Source: G963667675 sp965249215
Lineage (GTDB): Bacteria > Chloroflexota > Dehalococcoidia > Lucifugimonadales > UBA3495
Assembly: GCA_965249215.1 (NCBI GenBank)
Contig: CBDFLN010000001.1
Coordinates: forward strand, 930,001 to 994,000
DNA: 64,000 nt
Reading direction: 5' to 3'
Position numbers and translations under genes: made by a program. Within the stretch, counting starts at the first letter, position 1; every line of letters begins with the position of its first letter. The notes below the pieces were generated by a model. It was given only the letters and a program-made list of their open reading frames with translations. It ran no database searches and was not told the origin of the DNA. This document shows, one piece after another, positions 35,850 to 44,886 of this stretch.

Positions 35850-36935
35850 ATGACGCACAAGGTTACAGGAGTCATTGCCGGCGCCAGGGGCGCAACCGTG
35901 GAACTCAGGGACGTCCTGGTCCCGGACCCGGGCCCCGGAGAGGCGTTGGTGCGCGTTAAAGCGTGCGGGGTCTGTCATACCGATCTGCACTACCGGGAGG
36001 GCGCTATCAACGACGACTTTCCCTTTCTTCTTGGACACGAGGCATCGGGCACCGTGGAGGAAGTGGGCGACGGGGTGGACAACATTGCCCCCGGCGATTT
36101 TGTGGTGATTGCCTGGCGGGCGCCCTGCGGCGGCTGCCGGTCATGCCTGCGCGGGCGACCCTGGTATTGCTTCGCCAGCCGAAACGCCAAAAACCCGATG
36201 ACCCTGGCCGACGGCACACCGTTATCACCGGCTTTGGGCATCGGCGCATTCACTGAGCTTACGTTGGTGGACGCGGGACAGGCGGTGAAGGTTGACCCGA
36301 ATGCCAGCCCCGCGGCAGCCGGATTGGTAGGCTGCGGGATCATGGCTGGCCTGGGCGCGGCGATAAACACCGGCGGCGTGAGCCGCGGCGACTCCGTGGC
36401 CGTTATCGGGTGCGGAGGCGTGGGAGACGCAGCCATAGCCGGATCCAAGCTGGCGGGCGCCCAAACCATCATCGCCGTTGACGTAGACGACCGCAAGCTC
36501 CAGTGGGCCCGGGACTTCGGCGCGACCCACACTGTCAACTCCACCCAAACCGACCCGGTGGAGGCCATCCGCGGCCTTACAGGAGGCAACGGCGTCAACA
36601 TCGCCATCGAGGCGGTGGGTAACCCGGAGACCTACCGGCAGGCCTTCTATGCCAGGGACCACGCGGGGACCGTGGTGCTGGTGGGGGTGCCCAGCCCGGA
36701 CATGAAAATCGAGCTTCCGTTGCTGGAGGTCTTCGGCCGCGGCGGCGCCCTGAAGTCGTCCTGGTACGGCGACTGTCTACCCACGCGTGACTTCCCGACG
36801 TACATCGACCTGTACCTCCAGGGACGCCTGGACTTGGACCGCTTCGTATCAGAGACCATCCCCCTGGAGGGCGTGGAAGAAGCTTTCCACAAGATGGAGC
36901 GGGGAGAGGTGCTAAGGTCGGTGGTGCTGTTTTAG
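35850..36935 (+). CDS. Zinc alcohol dehydrogenase, S-(hydroxymethyl)mycothiol dehydrogenase type
   Basis: From the ATG at 35850 (GGAGGACAG upstream) the protein has 361 residues. It is a class III medium-chain dehydrogenase: catalytic zinc ligands in CGVCHTDLH and GHEASG, the structural zinc loop PCGGCRSCLRGRPWYC, and the NAD fold GCGGVGDAAIAG. The segment IGAFTELTLVDAGQAVKV and overall length resemble mycothiol- or glutathione-dependent formaldehyde dehydrogenases. The actual thiol or alcohol substrate is unknown. It is followed directly by an interrupted P-loop kinase gene. Confidence 0.82.
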   Translation: MTHKVTGVIAGARGATVELRDVLVPDPGPGEALVRVKACGVCHTDLHYREGAINDDFPFLLGHEASGTVEEVGDGVDNIAPGDFVVIAWRAPCGGCRSCLRGRPWYCFASRNAKNPMTLADGTPLSPALGIGAFTELTLVDAGQAVKVDPNASPAAAGLVGCGIMAGLGAAINTGGVSRGDSVAVIGCGGVGDAAIAGSKLAGAQTIIAVDVDDRKLQWARDFGATHTVNSTQTDPVEAIRGLTGGNGVNIAIEAVGNPETYRQAFYARDHAGTVVLVGVPSPDMKIELPLLEVFGRGGALKSSWYGDCLPTRDFPTYIDLYLQGRLDLDRFVSETIPLEGVEEAFHKMERGEVLRSVVLF

Positions 36936-36946
36936 CCCCCGGTCCC

Positions 36947-37432
36947 ATGTTGTTGATTTTTGGCGGCCTTCCCGGGGTGGGCAAAACGGGCATTGCCATT
37001 GCGCTGGCGAGGGCAATTGAGGCCGTGCACCTTCGCATCGATTCCATTGAACAGGCGTTGCGGAACTCCCATGTGACCATATCGGGCCCGGAAGGGTATG
37101 TCGTCGCTCATGCCGTTGCCTAGGACAACTTGAGACTGGGGCACACCGTGATAGCCGATGCGGTGAACCCGGTAGAAGAGACCCGAGCCGCTTGGCGTGA
37201 AGTCGCCCGGCGGGCAGGGAAGCGTTACGTCGAGATTGAGATTGTCTGTTCCGACCAGGCGGAGCACCGGCGCAGGGTTGAGGCGCGGGTGGTAGACATC
37301 GCCGAGCACCAATTGCTTACGTGGAAGCAGGTATGCGCCCGTGAATATGAATCCTGGCGGGCCGGTATAGTCGTAGACACAGCCGGACGGAATATCGATG
37401 CGAGCGTTTCAACCGCCGACGCGGAGAAGTAA
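36947..37432 (+). pseudogene. P-loop kinase-like protein (AAA_33) with in-frame TAG
   Basis: An ATG at 36947 opens a frame with Walker A GGLPGVGKTG. It continues with LRIDSIEQALRN and GYVVAHAVA, and then meets TAG at 37121-37123. The same frame resumes at once with DNLRLGHTVIADAVNP and runs to TAA at 37430-37432, ending in the conserved YESW region, about 161 residues in all. The family usually has a charged residue where the TAG stands. A single-base change from GAG or AAG would explain it. It is probably a recent inactivation or a sequence error; amber readthrough is not supported by anything else in the window. Confidence 0.65.
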
Positions 37433-37492
37433 GGCGCCCTGCATGTTGACAGTGCACGCCGCGCTTGTGATTAACACCGAAAGAGGAGATCA

Positions 37493-40400
37493 ATGACCAG
37501 GAATCTGAAGTCAGTAGTAGCCGTTGCAATTGTTGCGCTGCTCTTGGTGGCGCTGGCAGGATGCCGTTCCCAACCCACCGCCACCGTAATTCCAGATCCG
37601 ACGGCCACTGTCGTTCCAGTATTCCCCACTCCCATTGCAACCGCTGCCCCAATTGAGGCCACACCCACAGCTAGTCCGGACCCGACGCCTACGCCAAGTC
37701 CTGAGCCTACCGTCACCGCTACACCGGAGCCTACCCCTGCTGCAACGCCGGAACCTACCCCTACGGCCGCGCCGGTCACCGTCCCCGATGCTCCGCTGGC
37801 CTTTGACCCCGCAGTGGTCCGCGGCGTCCTTTCCAATGGCCTTAGCTACTACATAAGGCATAACGAGGAGCCGCGGGACCGGGCCCATATTGCATTGGTG
37901 GTAAGGGCCGGCTCCATCCACGAGGAGGAGGACCAGCGGGGCCTGGCGCACTTCGTGGAGCACATGGCGTTCAATGGGACCGAGAGGTTCGCCAAGCAGG
38001 AGATCGTTGACTACCTGGAGTCCATCGGCAGCAGTTTTGGGAACCACCTGAATGCAAGGACCGGATTCGATGACACCCTGTATTTCCTGGAGATCCCCAC
38101 CGACGACCCGGAGATCACCGAGGCCGCCTTCCAGATTCTCAGCGACTGGGCTTATGCCGTCTCGTTCGACCCGGAAGAGGTGGAGTTCGAACGGGATGTG
38201 GTGTTGGAGGAGTGGCGCCAGAGCCAAGGGTTCTACTCCCGGATAGAAGAAAACTTGCTGGCATTGCTCTTCGGCTCATCGCTGTATGCCCAGCGGAGCC
38301 CCATCGGACTCCCTGAGGTCATCGAGACGGCGCCCGTGGAGCAACTGAGCAATTACTACGAACGCTGGTACAGGCCCGACCTGATGGCAGTGGTTGCTGT
38401 GGGCCACTTCGACACCCAGGCAATAGAGGCCAAAATAAAGCAGCACTTTGCGCCGCCGCCCGAAGGCGAAGCCGGTCAAGAACGCGCCGTTTTAGGGACT
38501 GGCACCGATAGGCCAAGTTTCGAGGTCCCAGGCCACGACGCGCCTTGGATAGAAGTGTTCACCGACTCTGAGTCTCCCGGCACCCAGTTTATCTTGATCC
38601 GAAAGCTCGCCCCAGAAATGGGCCAAGACGTGGAGGCGTTTCGGCGGTTTGTGGTTGAGCGCTTCGCCTTCATGATGCTCAACGCCCGGCTTTTTGAGCG
38701 GGCCCAGGTAGAAAACCCGCCATATCTGGCTGCTCAGGCCCTTCGTTCGTCCTACGTGGAACCGTTGGACATCGCGCAGTTTGCGGCGTGGGTTGACACG
38801 GACGGCGTTGAGCGGGGTCTACAGGCTGTGCTTGAGGAGTTGCAGCGCGTCAGGCTGTACGGCTTCACTGAAGGCGAACTGGGCCGAGAAAAAAGCAATC
38901 TGTTGAGATCGGCGGAGAGCGTTTACAAGCAGCGCGACCAGACTCCGTCCCAGCGCTTCGCCGACGAGTACGTGGACCACTTCCTGAATGGCACCCCGGT
39001 GCCTGGCATCGAGGCCGAGTGGGAGCTTTACCAGGAAGTGTTGCTGCAGGTCTCCCTTGCAGACTTCGGTGATGTGATTGAGTCCTGGACCAGGGCAGAG
39101 GACACCGCGCTTCTAGTCGTGCGGCCCTCTGAGACTGATGCCGCCTCTGACGATGGGTTGACCGCGGCGACCCTGGCGCAGCTGCAAGCCGCCGACACCC
39201 TGGATGTGGAGCCTTACGCAGATGACCTTGGAGATGTTCCGCTGCTGGAAGAGGTCCCGGCCCCGGGGAGCATCACGTCTGAAGAGCAAATTGAGTCCAT
39301 CGACGCTCAAAGGTGGACCTTATCCAACGGCATTACCGTGATTGCCAAGCAGACGGACTTCCGCGACGATGAGGTTGAATTCACGGCCTTCAGTCCCGGT
39401 GGGCACTCGCTGGTCTCGGACGGAGACCATGTGTCCGCGCTTTATTCTGCCGGGTTGGTTGCCGGAAGCGGTGTCGGGCCCCACGACAATGTTACCCTCG
39501 ACAAATTGCTGGCCGGCAAGAGGGTTGCAGTTGCACCATTCATTGGGGAGCTGTTCGAAGGATTCAGCGGCAGCGCATCCCCGGAGGACCTGGAGACGCT
39601 GTTCCAACTGATCACGCTGTATGCGACGGAGCCCCGGCTGGACCCGGTCTACTTCTCAACGTACGAGGCTCGTCTGTACAGCATCGCCGAGATCAACGCC
39701 GCCCAGCCCGATTCGGTTCTCTTCGACACCGTGAATAGAGTGCTGGCCCAGGACCATCTTAGGCAGCGGCCCCTTACCGTCGAACTGCTCGAGGAACTGA
39801 GTATTGAGCGCGCAGAGGCTGTGTACGCCGACCGGTTCGCGGACTTGGGCGATGCAACCTTTGTTTTCGTTGGCGCATTCGACTGGGCAACCCTGCGCTC
39901 GCTCACCGAGACGTATCTCGCCAGCCTGCCAACCACAGGACTAGCGGAGGAGTGGGCGGACCACGGCATCGATCCGCCGGTGGGACTGATAGACCAGGTC
40001 GTTCGCAGCGGCATCGAACCGCGCAGTAACACCGTGGTGGTGTTCGCCGGCGACATGGATTGGAGCCGCCGAGAAGCGCTGAGGCTGGCAGTGGCAGGCG
40101 ACGTTCTACAGATCCGTCTGCGCGAGCGGGTACGTGAGGAATTGGGCGGCACCTACAGCATCGGAGTGAATGGGGGTGGCTCCAGTCTCCCTGACGCCGA
40201 GTACCTGGTCTCTATCATTTTCGGCAGCGACCCCGCGCGCACCGAGGAACTCTTCGGCGAGGTTTTGGACGAAGTTGAATGGCTGCAGGCGGGCGGTGAG
40301 CAGGAGTACCTGGACAAAGTCAAGGAGCAACTGCGCACCTTAAGGGAAGAAGACCTCCGGGAGAACGGGTTCTGGCTCAACCAAATCAGGGCTGCCGCGC

Positions 40401-40549
40401 AGCGGGGCGAGCCGTTCGCGGAGATCGTCAGTTTTGACGAGCGGCTGGACGCATTGACTCTGGAGCAGGTCGCGGCGGCAGCACAACTCTACCTCACCGG
40501 TGACCGCTACGTGAGAGTGGTGCTGTTCCCGGAAGCGGAAGAGGGCTGA
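37493..40549 (+). CDS. M16 family zinc metallopeptidase lipoprotein
   Basis: A secreted protein of 1018 residues with signal peptide and lipobox LVALAGC (Cys24), then a Pro/Thr-rich linker to about residue 95. The first M16 half carries the inverted zinc motif HFVEH (153-157) and the downstream Glu in ERDVVLEEWR. The second half (about 600-1018) is the inactive partner domain with the RERVREELGGTYSIGV segment that closes the chamber. It is similar in layout to PqqL-type peptidases. GAGGAG precedes the ATG. No operon partner. It probably degrades peptides outside the membrane. Confidence 0.88.
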   Translation: MTRNLKSVVAVAIVALLLVALAGCRSQPTATVIPDPTATVVPVFPTPIATAAPIEATPTASPDPTPTPSPEPTVTATPEPTPAATPEPTPTAAPVTVPDAPLAFDPAVVRGVLSNGLSYYIRHNEEPRDRAHIALVVRAGSIHEEEDQRGLAHFVEHMAFNGTERFAKQEIVDYLESIGSSFGNHLNARTGFDDTLYFLEIPTDDPEITEAAFQILSDWAYAVSFDPEEVEFERDVVLEEWRQSQGFYSRIEENLLALLFGSSLYAQRSPIGLPEVIETAPVEQLSNYYERWYRPDLMAVVAVGHFDTQAIEAKIKQHFAPPPEGEAGQERAVLGTGTDRPSFEVPGHDAPWIEVFTDSESPGTQFILIRKLAPEMGQDVEAFRRFVVERFAFMMLNARLFERAQVENPPYLAAQALRSSYVEPLDIAQFAAWVDTDGVERGLQAVLEELQRVRLYGFTEGELGREKSNLLRSAESVYKQRDQTPSQRFADEYVDHFLNGTPVPGIEAEWELYQEVLLQVSLADFGDVIESWTRAEDTALLVVRPSETDAASDDGLTAATLAQLQAADTLDVEPYADDLGDVPLLEEVPAPGSITSEEQIESIDAQRWTLSNGITVIAKQTDFRDDEVEFTAFSPGGHSLVSDGDHVSALYSAGLVAGSGVGPHDNVTLDKLLAGKRVAVAPFIGELFEGFSGSASPEDLETLFQLITLYATEPRLDPVYFSTYEARLYSIAEINAAQPDSVLFDTVNRVLAQDHLRQRPLTVELLEELSIERAEAVYADRFADLGDATFVFVGAFDWATLRSLTETYLASLPTTGLAEEWADHGIDPPVGLIDQVVRSGIEPRSNTVVVFAGDMDWSRREALRLAVAGDVLQIRLRERVREELGGTYSIGVNGGGSSLPDAEYLVSIIFGSDPARTEELFGEVLDEVEWLQAGGEQEYLDKVKEQLRTLREEDLRENGFWLNQIRAAAQRGEPFAEIVSFDERLDALTLEQVAAAAQLYLTGDRYVRVVLFPEAEEG

Positions 40550-40670
40550 CGCACTTCAGGCCGGCGCGGCGGGACGAAGGCCGCAACGATCAGGGGGAAA
40601 TGTCGCGCCGCCGTGGAGAGGGGAGGCCAAGGGTGGATGAGCCGGCGGCAGTTCCGGAAGGGGCAGGCCC

Positions 40671-41480
40671 TCAGAAGTCTATGAGGCCTTCGAATATCTC
40701 CCGCCAGCCGTCATCCGACCTGCTGCCGGATGCGACGCTGGAGACTATGATCCCGTCGGCGCCAATGGTTGCAAAGGTTGCCTGCCGCGTTACACGGTAG
40801 TCTTCCAGCATGTCCCTGTCTACGGTGGTCATCTGCCAAATGAAGCCTTCGGAAAGCTTGTAGCCGGCAATCTTGCTGGCGCCTTCATTGGGGTCTACGT
40901 CCACCGCAAGAAAGTCCACTCGGTCTGCATAGTCGGGGTAGATGTCCTTTAGCTGCCTCAACGAGGCACGGCAAGCTGGTCACCAGGTGGCGAAGAAGTA
41001 GAGGAGCACCGGACGGTCCTGGAAACTGGCGAGGGTCAACTGCTCGCCATCTGTGGTGGTCACCATGAAGTCTGGGGCACGATCTCCCGTCTGGTGCCCT
41101 ACCTCAGGCTGGGGCTGGCTGGGCGGTGTGGTGGGGGCAACCTCTTCTGTGGGCTGTTGAGTAGCCGGTGAGGGAGTGGCCGCCTCCTCTGTGGGCTGCT
41201 GTGTAGGCGGCGAAGTAGCGGCGGCCTCCTCTGTGGGTTGCTGTGTAGGCGGCGAAGTAGCGGCGGCCTCTTCTGTGGGCTGCTGGGTAGCCGGCGAAGT
41301 AGTGGCGGCCTCTTCTGTGGGCTGCTGGGTAGCCGGCGAGGTAGCGGCGGACTCTTCTGTGGGCTGCTGGGTAGGCGGCGCTTCGGTACCGGCCCCACCG
41401 CCGACGCAGGCAAAGAGAACTCCGGCGGCCAAGCCTAAAGCCAGTGCCGGAAACCTCAATCTCTTAGCGAAGCGGCTCAT
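40671..41480 (-). CDS. Thioredoxin-like (TlpA-type) lipoprotein with in-frame TGA at the redox site: candidate selenoprotein
   Basis: Read through the TGA at 40980-40982, one frame gives 269 residues. A signal peptide ends in LFAC. A repeated QPTEEAA-type linker of about 110 residues follows, then the TlpA fold: GDRAPDFMVTTTDGEQLTLASFQDRPVLLYFFATW, then TGA-Pro-Ala-Cys, RASLRQLKDIYP, VDFLAVDVDPNE and ATFATIGADG. The TGA occupies exactly the first Cys of the C-x-x-C site (residue 167, with Cys170 intact), so it most simply encodes selenocysteine, giving UPAC. A hairpin fitting bacterial SECIS rules lies just downstream. The alternative is a nonsense mutation of a TGC or TGT codon. CcdA at 30848-31744 is a plausible reductant. 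Confidence 0.75.
40951..40976 (-). promoter_or_regulatory. SECIS-like hairpin
   Basis: On the minus strand, directly after the TGA, TGCCTC pairs with GAGGCA around a three-base GTT loop (40954-40968). An outer AGC/GCT pair lies beyond an internal bulge. The loop begins 18 bases after the TGA and starts with G. This fits the bacterial SECIS pattern of a short stem with a G in the first loop positions at 16-37 bases. Confidence 0.6.
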
Positions 41481-41579
41481 TCAAACCCCAAGATCTGCTA
41501 GCCATTATATGCCCGTTCCAACTAGCCGCGCTAGTACCGGGTATAGTTGATGATGGACTGGCGTTGCCTTATCTCGTCC

Positions 41580-42545
41580 TCATCTACGTCCTGTCATCAC
41601 CGACCGGATTTCCTCCCGTTCCTCCGGGCTCATCTGCCAGTCTCCTGCTGCGGCGTTCTCCTCCATCTCATCCGGCCTGCGCGTCCCCACCAGCGCGGTT
41701 GAAACTGTCGGCTCCGATGCCACCCACGCCAGCGCCAGCTGAGCTACCGAAAAACTCCTGTCCGCCGCCATCTCTTTGAGCGTGTCTACCTTCTTCAGGT
41801 TGTCGAGGAAGTGCTGGCCTTGGAAGAGCGGCTGTCCAAAGGCGGTGAGGCCCCGGCGCCAGTCGTCGTCTTCGAACGTCGTATCCGGCGTCATCGTCCC
41901 CGTCAGGAGTCCGTGGGCCAGGGAGCCGTAGGCCATTATTCCCATACCGTTGTCTCGACAGAACGGGATGATCTCCGGCTCAGTCCTGAGGTCGAACAGG
42001 TGGTATCCGACCTGGTTGGTGATGATGGGGAACACTTCCAAGCATTCCGCCATCTGTTGCGGGCTGTGGTTGCTCACCCCGCCGTACCTGATTTTGCCCT
42101 GCTTCTGGAACTCGGCGAACGCCTCCATTGGTTCCGACATCGGGCGCTCCTCGTCCGGCCAGTGAATCAGCAGGAGGTCGAGATGGTCGACGCCCAAGCG
42201 GGACAGGCTCTCGTCCAGGCCCTTGGCCAGCGTTTCCTTGGAACTGTCCCGGGGGCGCACCTTCCCGTCCAGACCGGGCTGGTCCCACACCAGGCCGCCC
42301 TTGCTGACCAGCACTATCTCGTCGCGCCTGCCCGCAATCGCTCTCCCCAGCAGCTTCTCTCCCTCGCCCCATCCGTATATGGCGGCGGTATCGAAAAGCG
42401 TCACGCCAAGTTCTATTGAGCGGTGGATGGCCCTGATGACCTGCTGTTCGTCGAAGGACCCGTAGTGACCGCTGCCCATGGGCCAACCGCCAAAGCCGAT
42501 TGCCGAGGTTTCCAGGTCTGAATTCCCGAACTTCTTGTACCGCAT
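41580..42545 (-). CDS. Aldo/keto reductase
   Basis: A 321-residue NADPH-dependent oxidoreductase with a TIM-barrel fold. The catalytic tetrad is visible: Asp and Tyr in LFDTAAIYGWGEGEKLLG, Lys in VLVSKGG, and His in LLLIHWPDE. The C-terminal SVAQLALAWVASEPTVSTALVGTRRPDEMEENAAA segment binds cofactor. Family length is normal. It diverges from the ammonium transporter gene. The substrate is not predictable. Confidence 0.88.
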   Translation of the reverse strand: MRYKKFGNSDLETSAIGFGGWPMGSGHYGSFDEQQVIRAIHRSIELGVTLFDTAAIYGWGEGEKLLGRAIAGRRDEIVLVSKGGLVWDQPGLDGKVRPRDSSKETLAKGLDESLSRLGVDHLDLLLIHWPDEERPMSEPMEAFAEFQKQGKIRYGGVSNHSPQQMAECLEVFPIITNQVGYHLFDLRTEPEIIPFCRDNGMGIMAYGSLAHGLLTGTMTPDTTFEDDDWRRGLTAFGQPLFQGQHFLDNLKKVDTLKEMAADRSFSVAQLALAWVASEPTVSTALVGTRRPDEMEENAAAGDWQMSPEEREEIRSVMTGRR

Positions 42546-42668
42546 GGCTACTCACTCCATCCCGGCATCTATCTGGGCCTCTTGCTCAAGCACGCAGCTT
42601 TTTCAAAAGAGTATAATTGGACGCTGTATTCTACAACCCTCAAGCTACTAATAGACACAGGAGCGACC

Positions 42669-43886
42669 ATGAATTCTGGTGATACAGCCTGGATTTTGGC
42701 ATCTACGGCCCTCGTTCTGCTGATGACCTTGCCGGGCCTGGCCCTGTTTTACGGTGGGCTGGTGCGCTCTAGGTCTGTCCTGTCGGTTATGATGCAGTGC
42801 TTCGCCATAGCCGCCGGGGCCAGCATATTGTGGTTAATTATAGGTTACAGCCTGTCCTTCGGCAGCGACCTAGGCGGAGTCCTGGGTGGAGTTGGCAAAG
42901 TCTTCTTCACCGGCGGGGTGGCGGACGCCCAGCAGGGGACGATTCCGGAAATCGTGTTCGCCATGTTCCAGATGACCTTTGCGATCATTACCCCGGCCCT
43001 GATCGTGGGCGCATACGTAGAGCGCATCAAGTTCCCGGCGGTGTTGATGATAAGCGCCGCCTGGGTCCTATTGGTGTACGCCCCCATCTGCCATTGGGTG
43101 TGGGGCGGAGGATGGCTGCAAGAACTGGGCGTGATGGACTTCGCCGGCGGACTGGTGGTGCACCTCAGCGCAGGAATATCCGCCTTGGTCATAGCCGCCA
43201 TGCTGGGGAGAAGGCAGGGATTCCCCGGCCAGCTCCAACCTCCCCACAACCCCGGCATGACCGCCGCCGGCGCGGCGATGCTTTGGGTGGGTTGGTTCGG
43301 CTTCAACGGTGGTAGTCAACTGGCCGCGGACGGCGGGGCGGGGATGGCTATTGTCGCAACCCACATCGCCGCGTGCGCCGGCGCCGCCTCGTGGTCGGCG
43401 GTTGAGTGGCTCAAGTTTGGCAGGCCCTCGCTGGTGGGAGCGGCTACCGGGGTAATAGCCGGATTGGCCACGGTCACGCCCGCTTCAGGCTTTGTCGGCC
43501 CGGCCGGCGGCTTGATTCTGGGTGCGGTCGCCGGAGTGGTCTGCTTCTTTGCGGTTGACGTGGTGAAGGAGCGGCTAAAGATTGACGACTCTCTCGACGT
43601 TTTCGCGGTCCACGGTGTGGGGGGCGCCATCGGGGTGCTGCTGGTATCCGTGCTGGCCGCGACGGCTCTTGACGGCAGGGGCGTCGTAGTGGAGAGCGGC
43701 TCCATGGTGGCCCAGTTGGGCGTCCAGGCTCTGGGCTTAGCGGCGGTTTTAGGTTGGGCCGTTGGTTTTACCTTTATCATCGTCAAGGCCACTTCAGTGA
43801 TAACCGGCGGCATCCGGGTTGACGAGCAGGCCGAGCTGGAAGGGCTGGACCTGGCCTCCCACGGAGAACGAGGGTACGATTTGTAG
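42669..43886 (+). CDS. amt: Ammonium transporter
   Basis: A 405-residue Amt/MEP channel with eleven predicted helices. Signatures include the N-terminal ALFYGGLVRS, the long central GMTAAGAAMLWVGWFGFNGGSQ, and the ion-path His in DVFAVHGVGGAIGVLL. The start at 42669 avoids an unrelated upstream extension. A TATAAT occurs 57 bases upstream. A PII-like gene follows after 21 bases, the common amt-glnK pairing. Confidence 0.92.
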   Translation: MNSGDTAWILASTALVLLMTLPGLALFYGGLVRSRSVLSVMMQCFAIAAGASILWLIIGYSLSFGSDLGGVLGGVGKVFFTGGVADAQQGTIPEIVFAMFQMTFAIITPALIVGAYVERIKFPAVLMISAAWVLLVYAPICHWVWGGGWLQELGVMDFAGGLVVHLSAGISALVIAAMLGRRQGFPGQLQPPHNPGMTAAGAAMLWVGWFGFNGGSQLAADGGAGMAIVATHIAACAGAASWSAVEWLKFGRPSLVGAATGVIAGLATVTPASGFVGPAGGLILGAVAGVVCFFAVDVVKERLKIDDSLDVFAVHGVGGAIGVLLVSVLAATALDGRGVVVESGSMVAQLGVQALGLAAVLGWAVGFTFIIVKATSVITGGIRVDEQAELEGLDLASHGERGYDL

Positions 43887-43907
43887 GGAAGGAGAGTGCA
43901 AAAGGCT

Positions 43908-44231
43908 ATGAAAATGGTCACAGCAAGGGTTCAACCCCACAGGCTCGACCCTGTGTACGCTGCCTTGATGGAGGTCGGTGTCAGCAGCGTGACCGCCATA
44001 GAGGCCAAAGGCTTTGGACAGCGGTTTGGCCACGCTGAAGTCTACCGGGGCGCCGAGTACCAAGTAGCTTTTATGCCACTTGTGAAGATTGAAGCGATTG
44101 TGGAAGATGACCTGGTGGACCAGACCGTGGCTGCCCTTAGCCAGGCCAGTTCTGCCGACCCCGACCAGCGCAGTAGAGTTTGGGTCTACGACCTGCTACT
44201 GGCAGGTCCGGACGAGGACGGTTCCCAATAA
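43908..44231 (+). CDS. PII-like nitrogen regulatory protein, divergent
   Basis: From the ATG at 43908 it has 107 residues (MKMVTARVQPHRLDPVYAAL). The fold and T-loop are PII-like: VTAIEAKGFGQ, then YRGAEYQVAFMPLVKIEAIVEDDLVDQTVAAL, with a Tyr at the usual uridylylation site. The C-terminal part, where PII proteins have a G-x-x-GDGKIFV loop binding ATP, reads SADPDQRSRVWVYDLL instead. ATP binding may therefore be altered. The gene follows amt and probably controls it. GTG at 43896 is a less likely start. Confidence 0.8.
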   Translation: MKMVTARVQPHRLDPVYAALMEVGVSSVTAIEAKGFGQRFGHAEVYRGAEYQVAFMPLVKIEAIVEDDLVDQTVAALSQASSADPDQRSRVWVYDLLLAGPDEDGSQ

Positions 44232-44641
44232 CCTTCCGACCCTCTACTCAGCCTGCCCCTCCAACTGCGGTGGCTGCTGTTCCGGGGCTTTTTCCTGTGA
44301 ACTCTCGGGGTTTTCTTTCTGCCGGGTCGGCCTAATGAAGCCAACCGCCGCAACTCCTAAGGAGAGCAACACTGCTCCCGCGGTCGAAAAGGCTCAAAGC
44401 ATGTGGTCTCCCTCCCAGTTCGTCGCGGCCCTGCCCGTCTATCCGCCGCGGCCGCCCTATTATCGTTCGTGAATGCCGGCTGTCGCAACTCCCTGCCCGT
44501 TGATACGAGGCCCGGCCCCCGGCGGATTTCCCTTCCATCCCCATCGGCGCCGCGCACCAACGTCGAACAAGCTACCGATGGCGAGGGCTGACAAGTCTGC
44601 CGAGGTCGGTGGTGGTGGTAGGCGCCCGGGCTAGAGCCGGC
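44232..44641. other. Region with at most one very small gene
   Basis: About 400 bases between the PII-like gene and the hicA remnant. It holds the possible 42-codon minus-strand frame listed next and no other feature I can support. Confidence 0.4.
44244..44372 (-). CDS. Possible small single-helix membrane protein
   Basis: A 42-residue frame from GTG: a hydrophobic stretch VLLSLGVAAVGFI, a basic RPTRQK stop-transfer, and a Gln/Glu/Pro-rich tail ending QLEGQAE. The composition is that of a small membrane protein rather than an antisense artefact. The ribosome site is weak and the frame opens only shortly upstream. Confidence 0.3.
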   Translation of the reverse strand: MLLSLGVAAVGFIRPTRQKENPESSQEKAPEQQPPQLEGQAE

Positions 44642-44884
44642 TCACGTTAGCACTACGAGGAAATCTTCCACAGAAATGCCGAGTTGGAGGAGCATTGCCC
44701 GAAGGGTGCTCTTGGGCACTTCGCGGCGGCCTCAGATCACCGTAGCTGTCAATATGTTGCCGTCGACCTCTCTGTGGAACGAGGCATGACTTCCACGCTT
44801 ATTCTTGCCCGCATAGGCTCCCAGTCGCTTGATGGCCCTGACTATCTGGTTGCTGGAGCATAAGGGTAATTGGCTGAAAGCCAT
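44642..44884 (-). pseudogene. HicA-type mRNA interferase with in-frame TGA
   Basis: Starting three bases after hicB, the frame encodes a HicA-like protein: SSNQIVRAIKRLGAYAGKNKRGSHASF with the catalytic His in GSH. It then meets TGA at 44732-44734 after LTATVI. The same frame continues GRREVPKSTLRAMLLQLGISVEDFLVVL to TGA at 44642, which is the normal HicA C-terminus (80 residues in all). The internal TGA most likely replaces a Trp or Arg codon and inactivates the toxin. No hairpin was sought or seen to support recoding. Confidence 0.65.
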
Positions 44885-44886
44885 GC

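Noticed and set aside
37635..37860. Low-complexity repeats in the M16 gene that look like a short tandem array
   Set aside because: They encode a Pro/Thr-rich linker within a normal lipoprotein. There are no spacers or repeats of CRISPR type anywhere in the window.
41100..41400. Tandem 45-base-like repeats that could suggest a CRISPR array
   Set aside because: They are in frame and encode the QPTEEAA-type linker of the thioredoxin lipoprotein.
44732..44734. Selenocysteine at the TGA of the hicA-like gene
   Set aside because: HicA has no redox residue at this position and the site is not a catalytic Cys. A nonsense mutation is the simpler reading.
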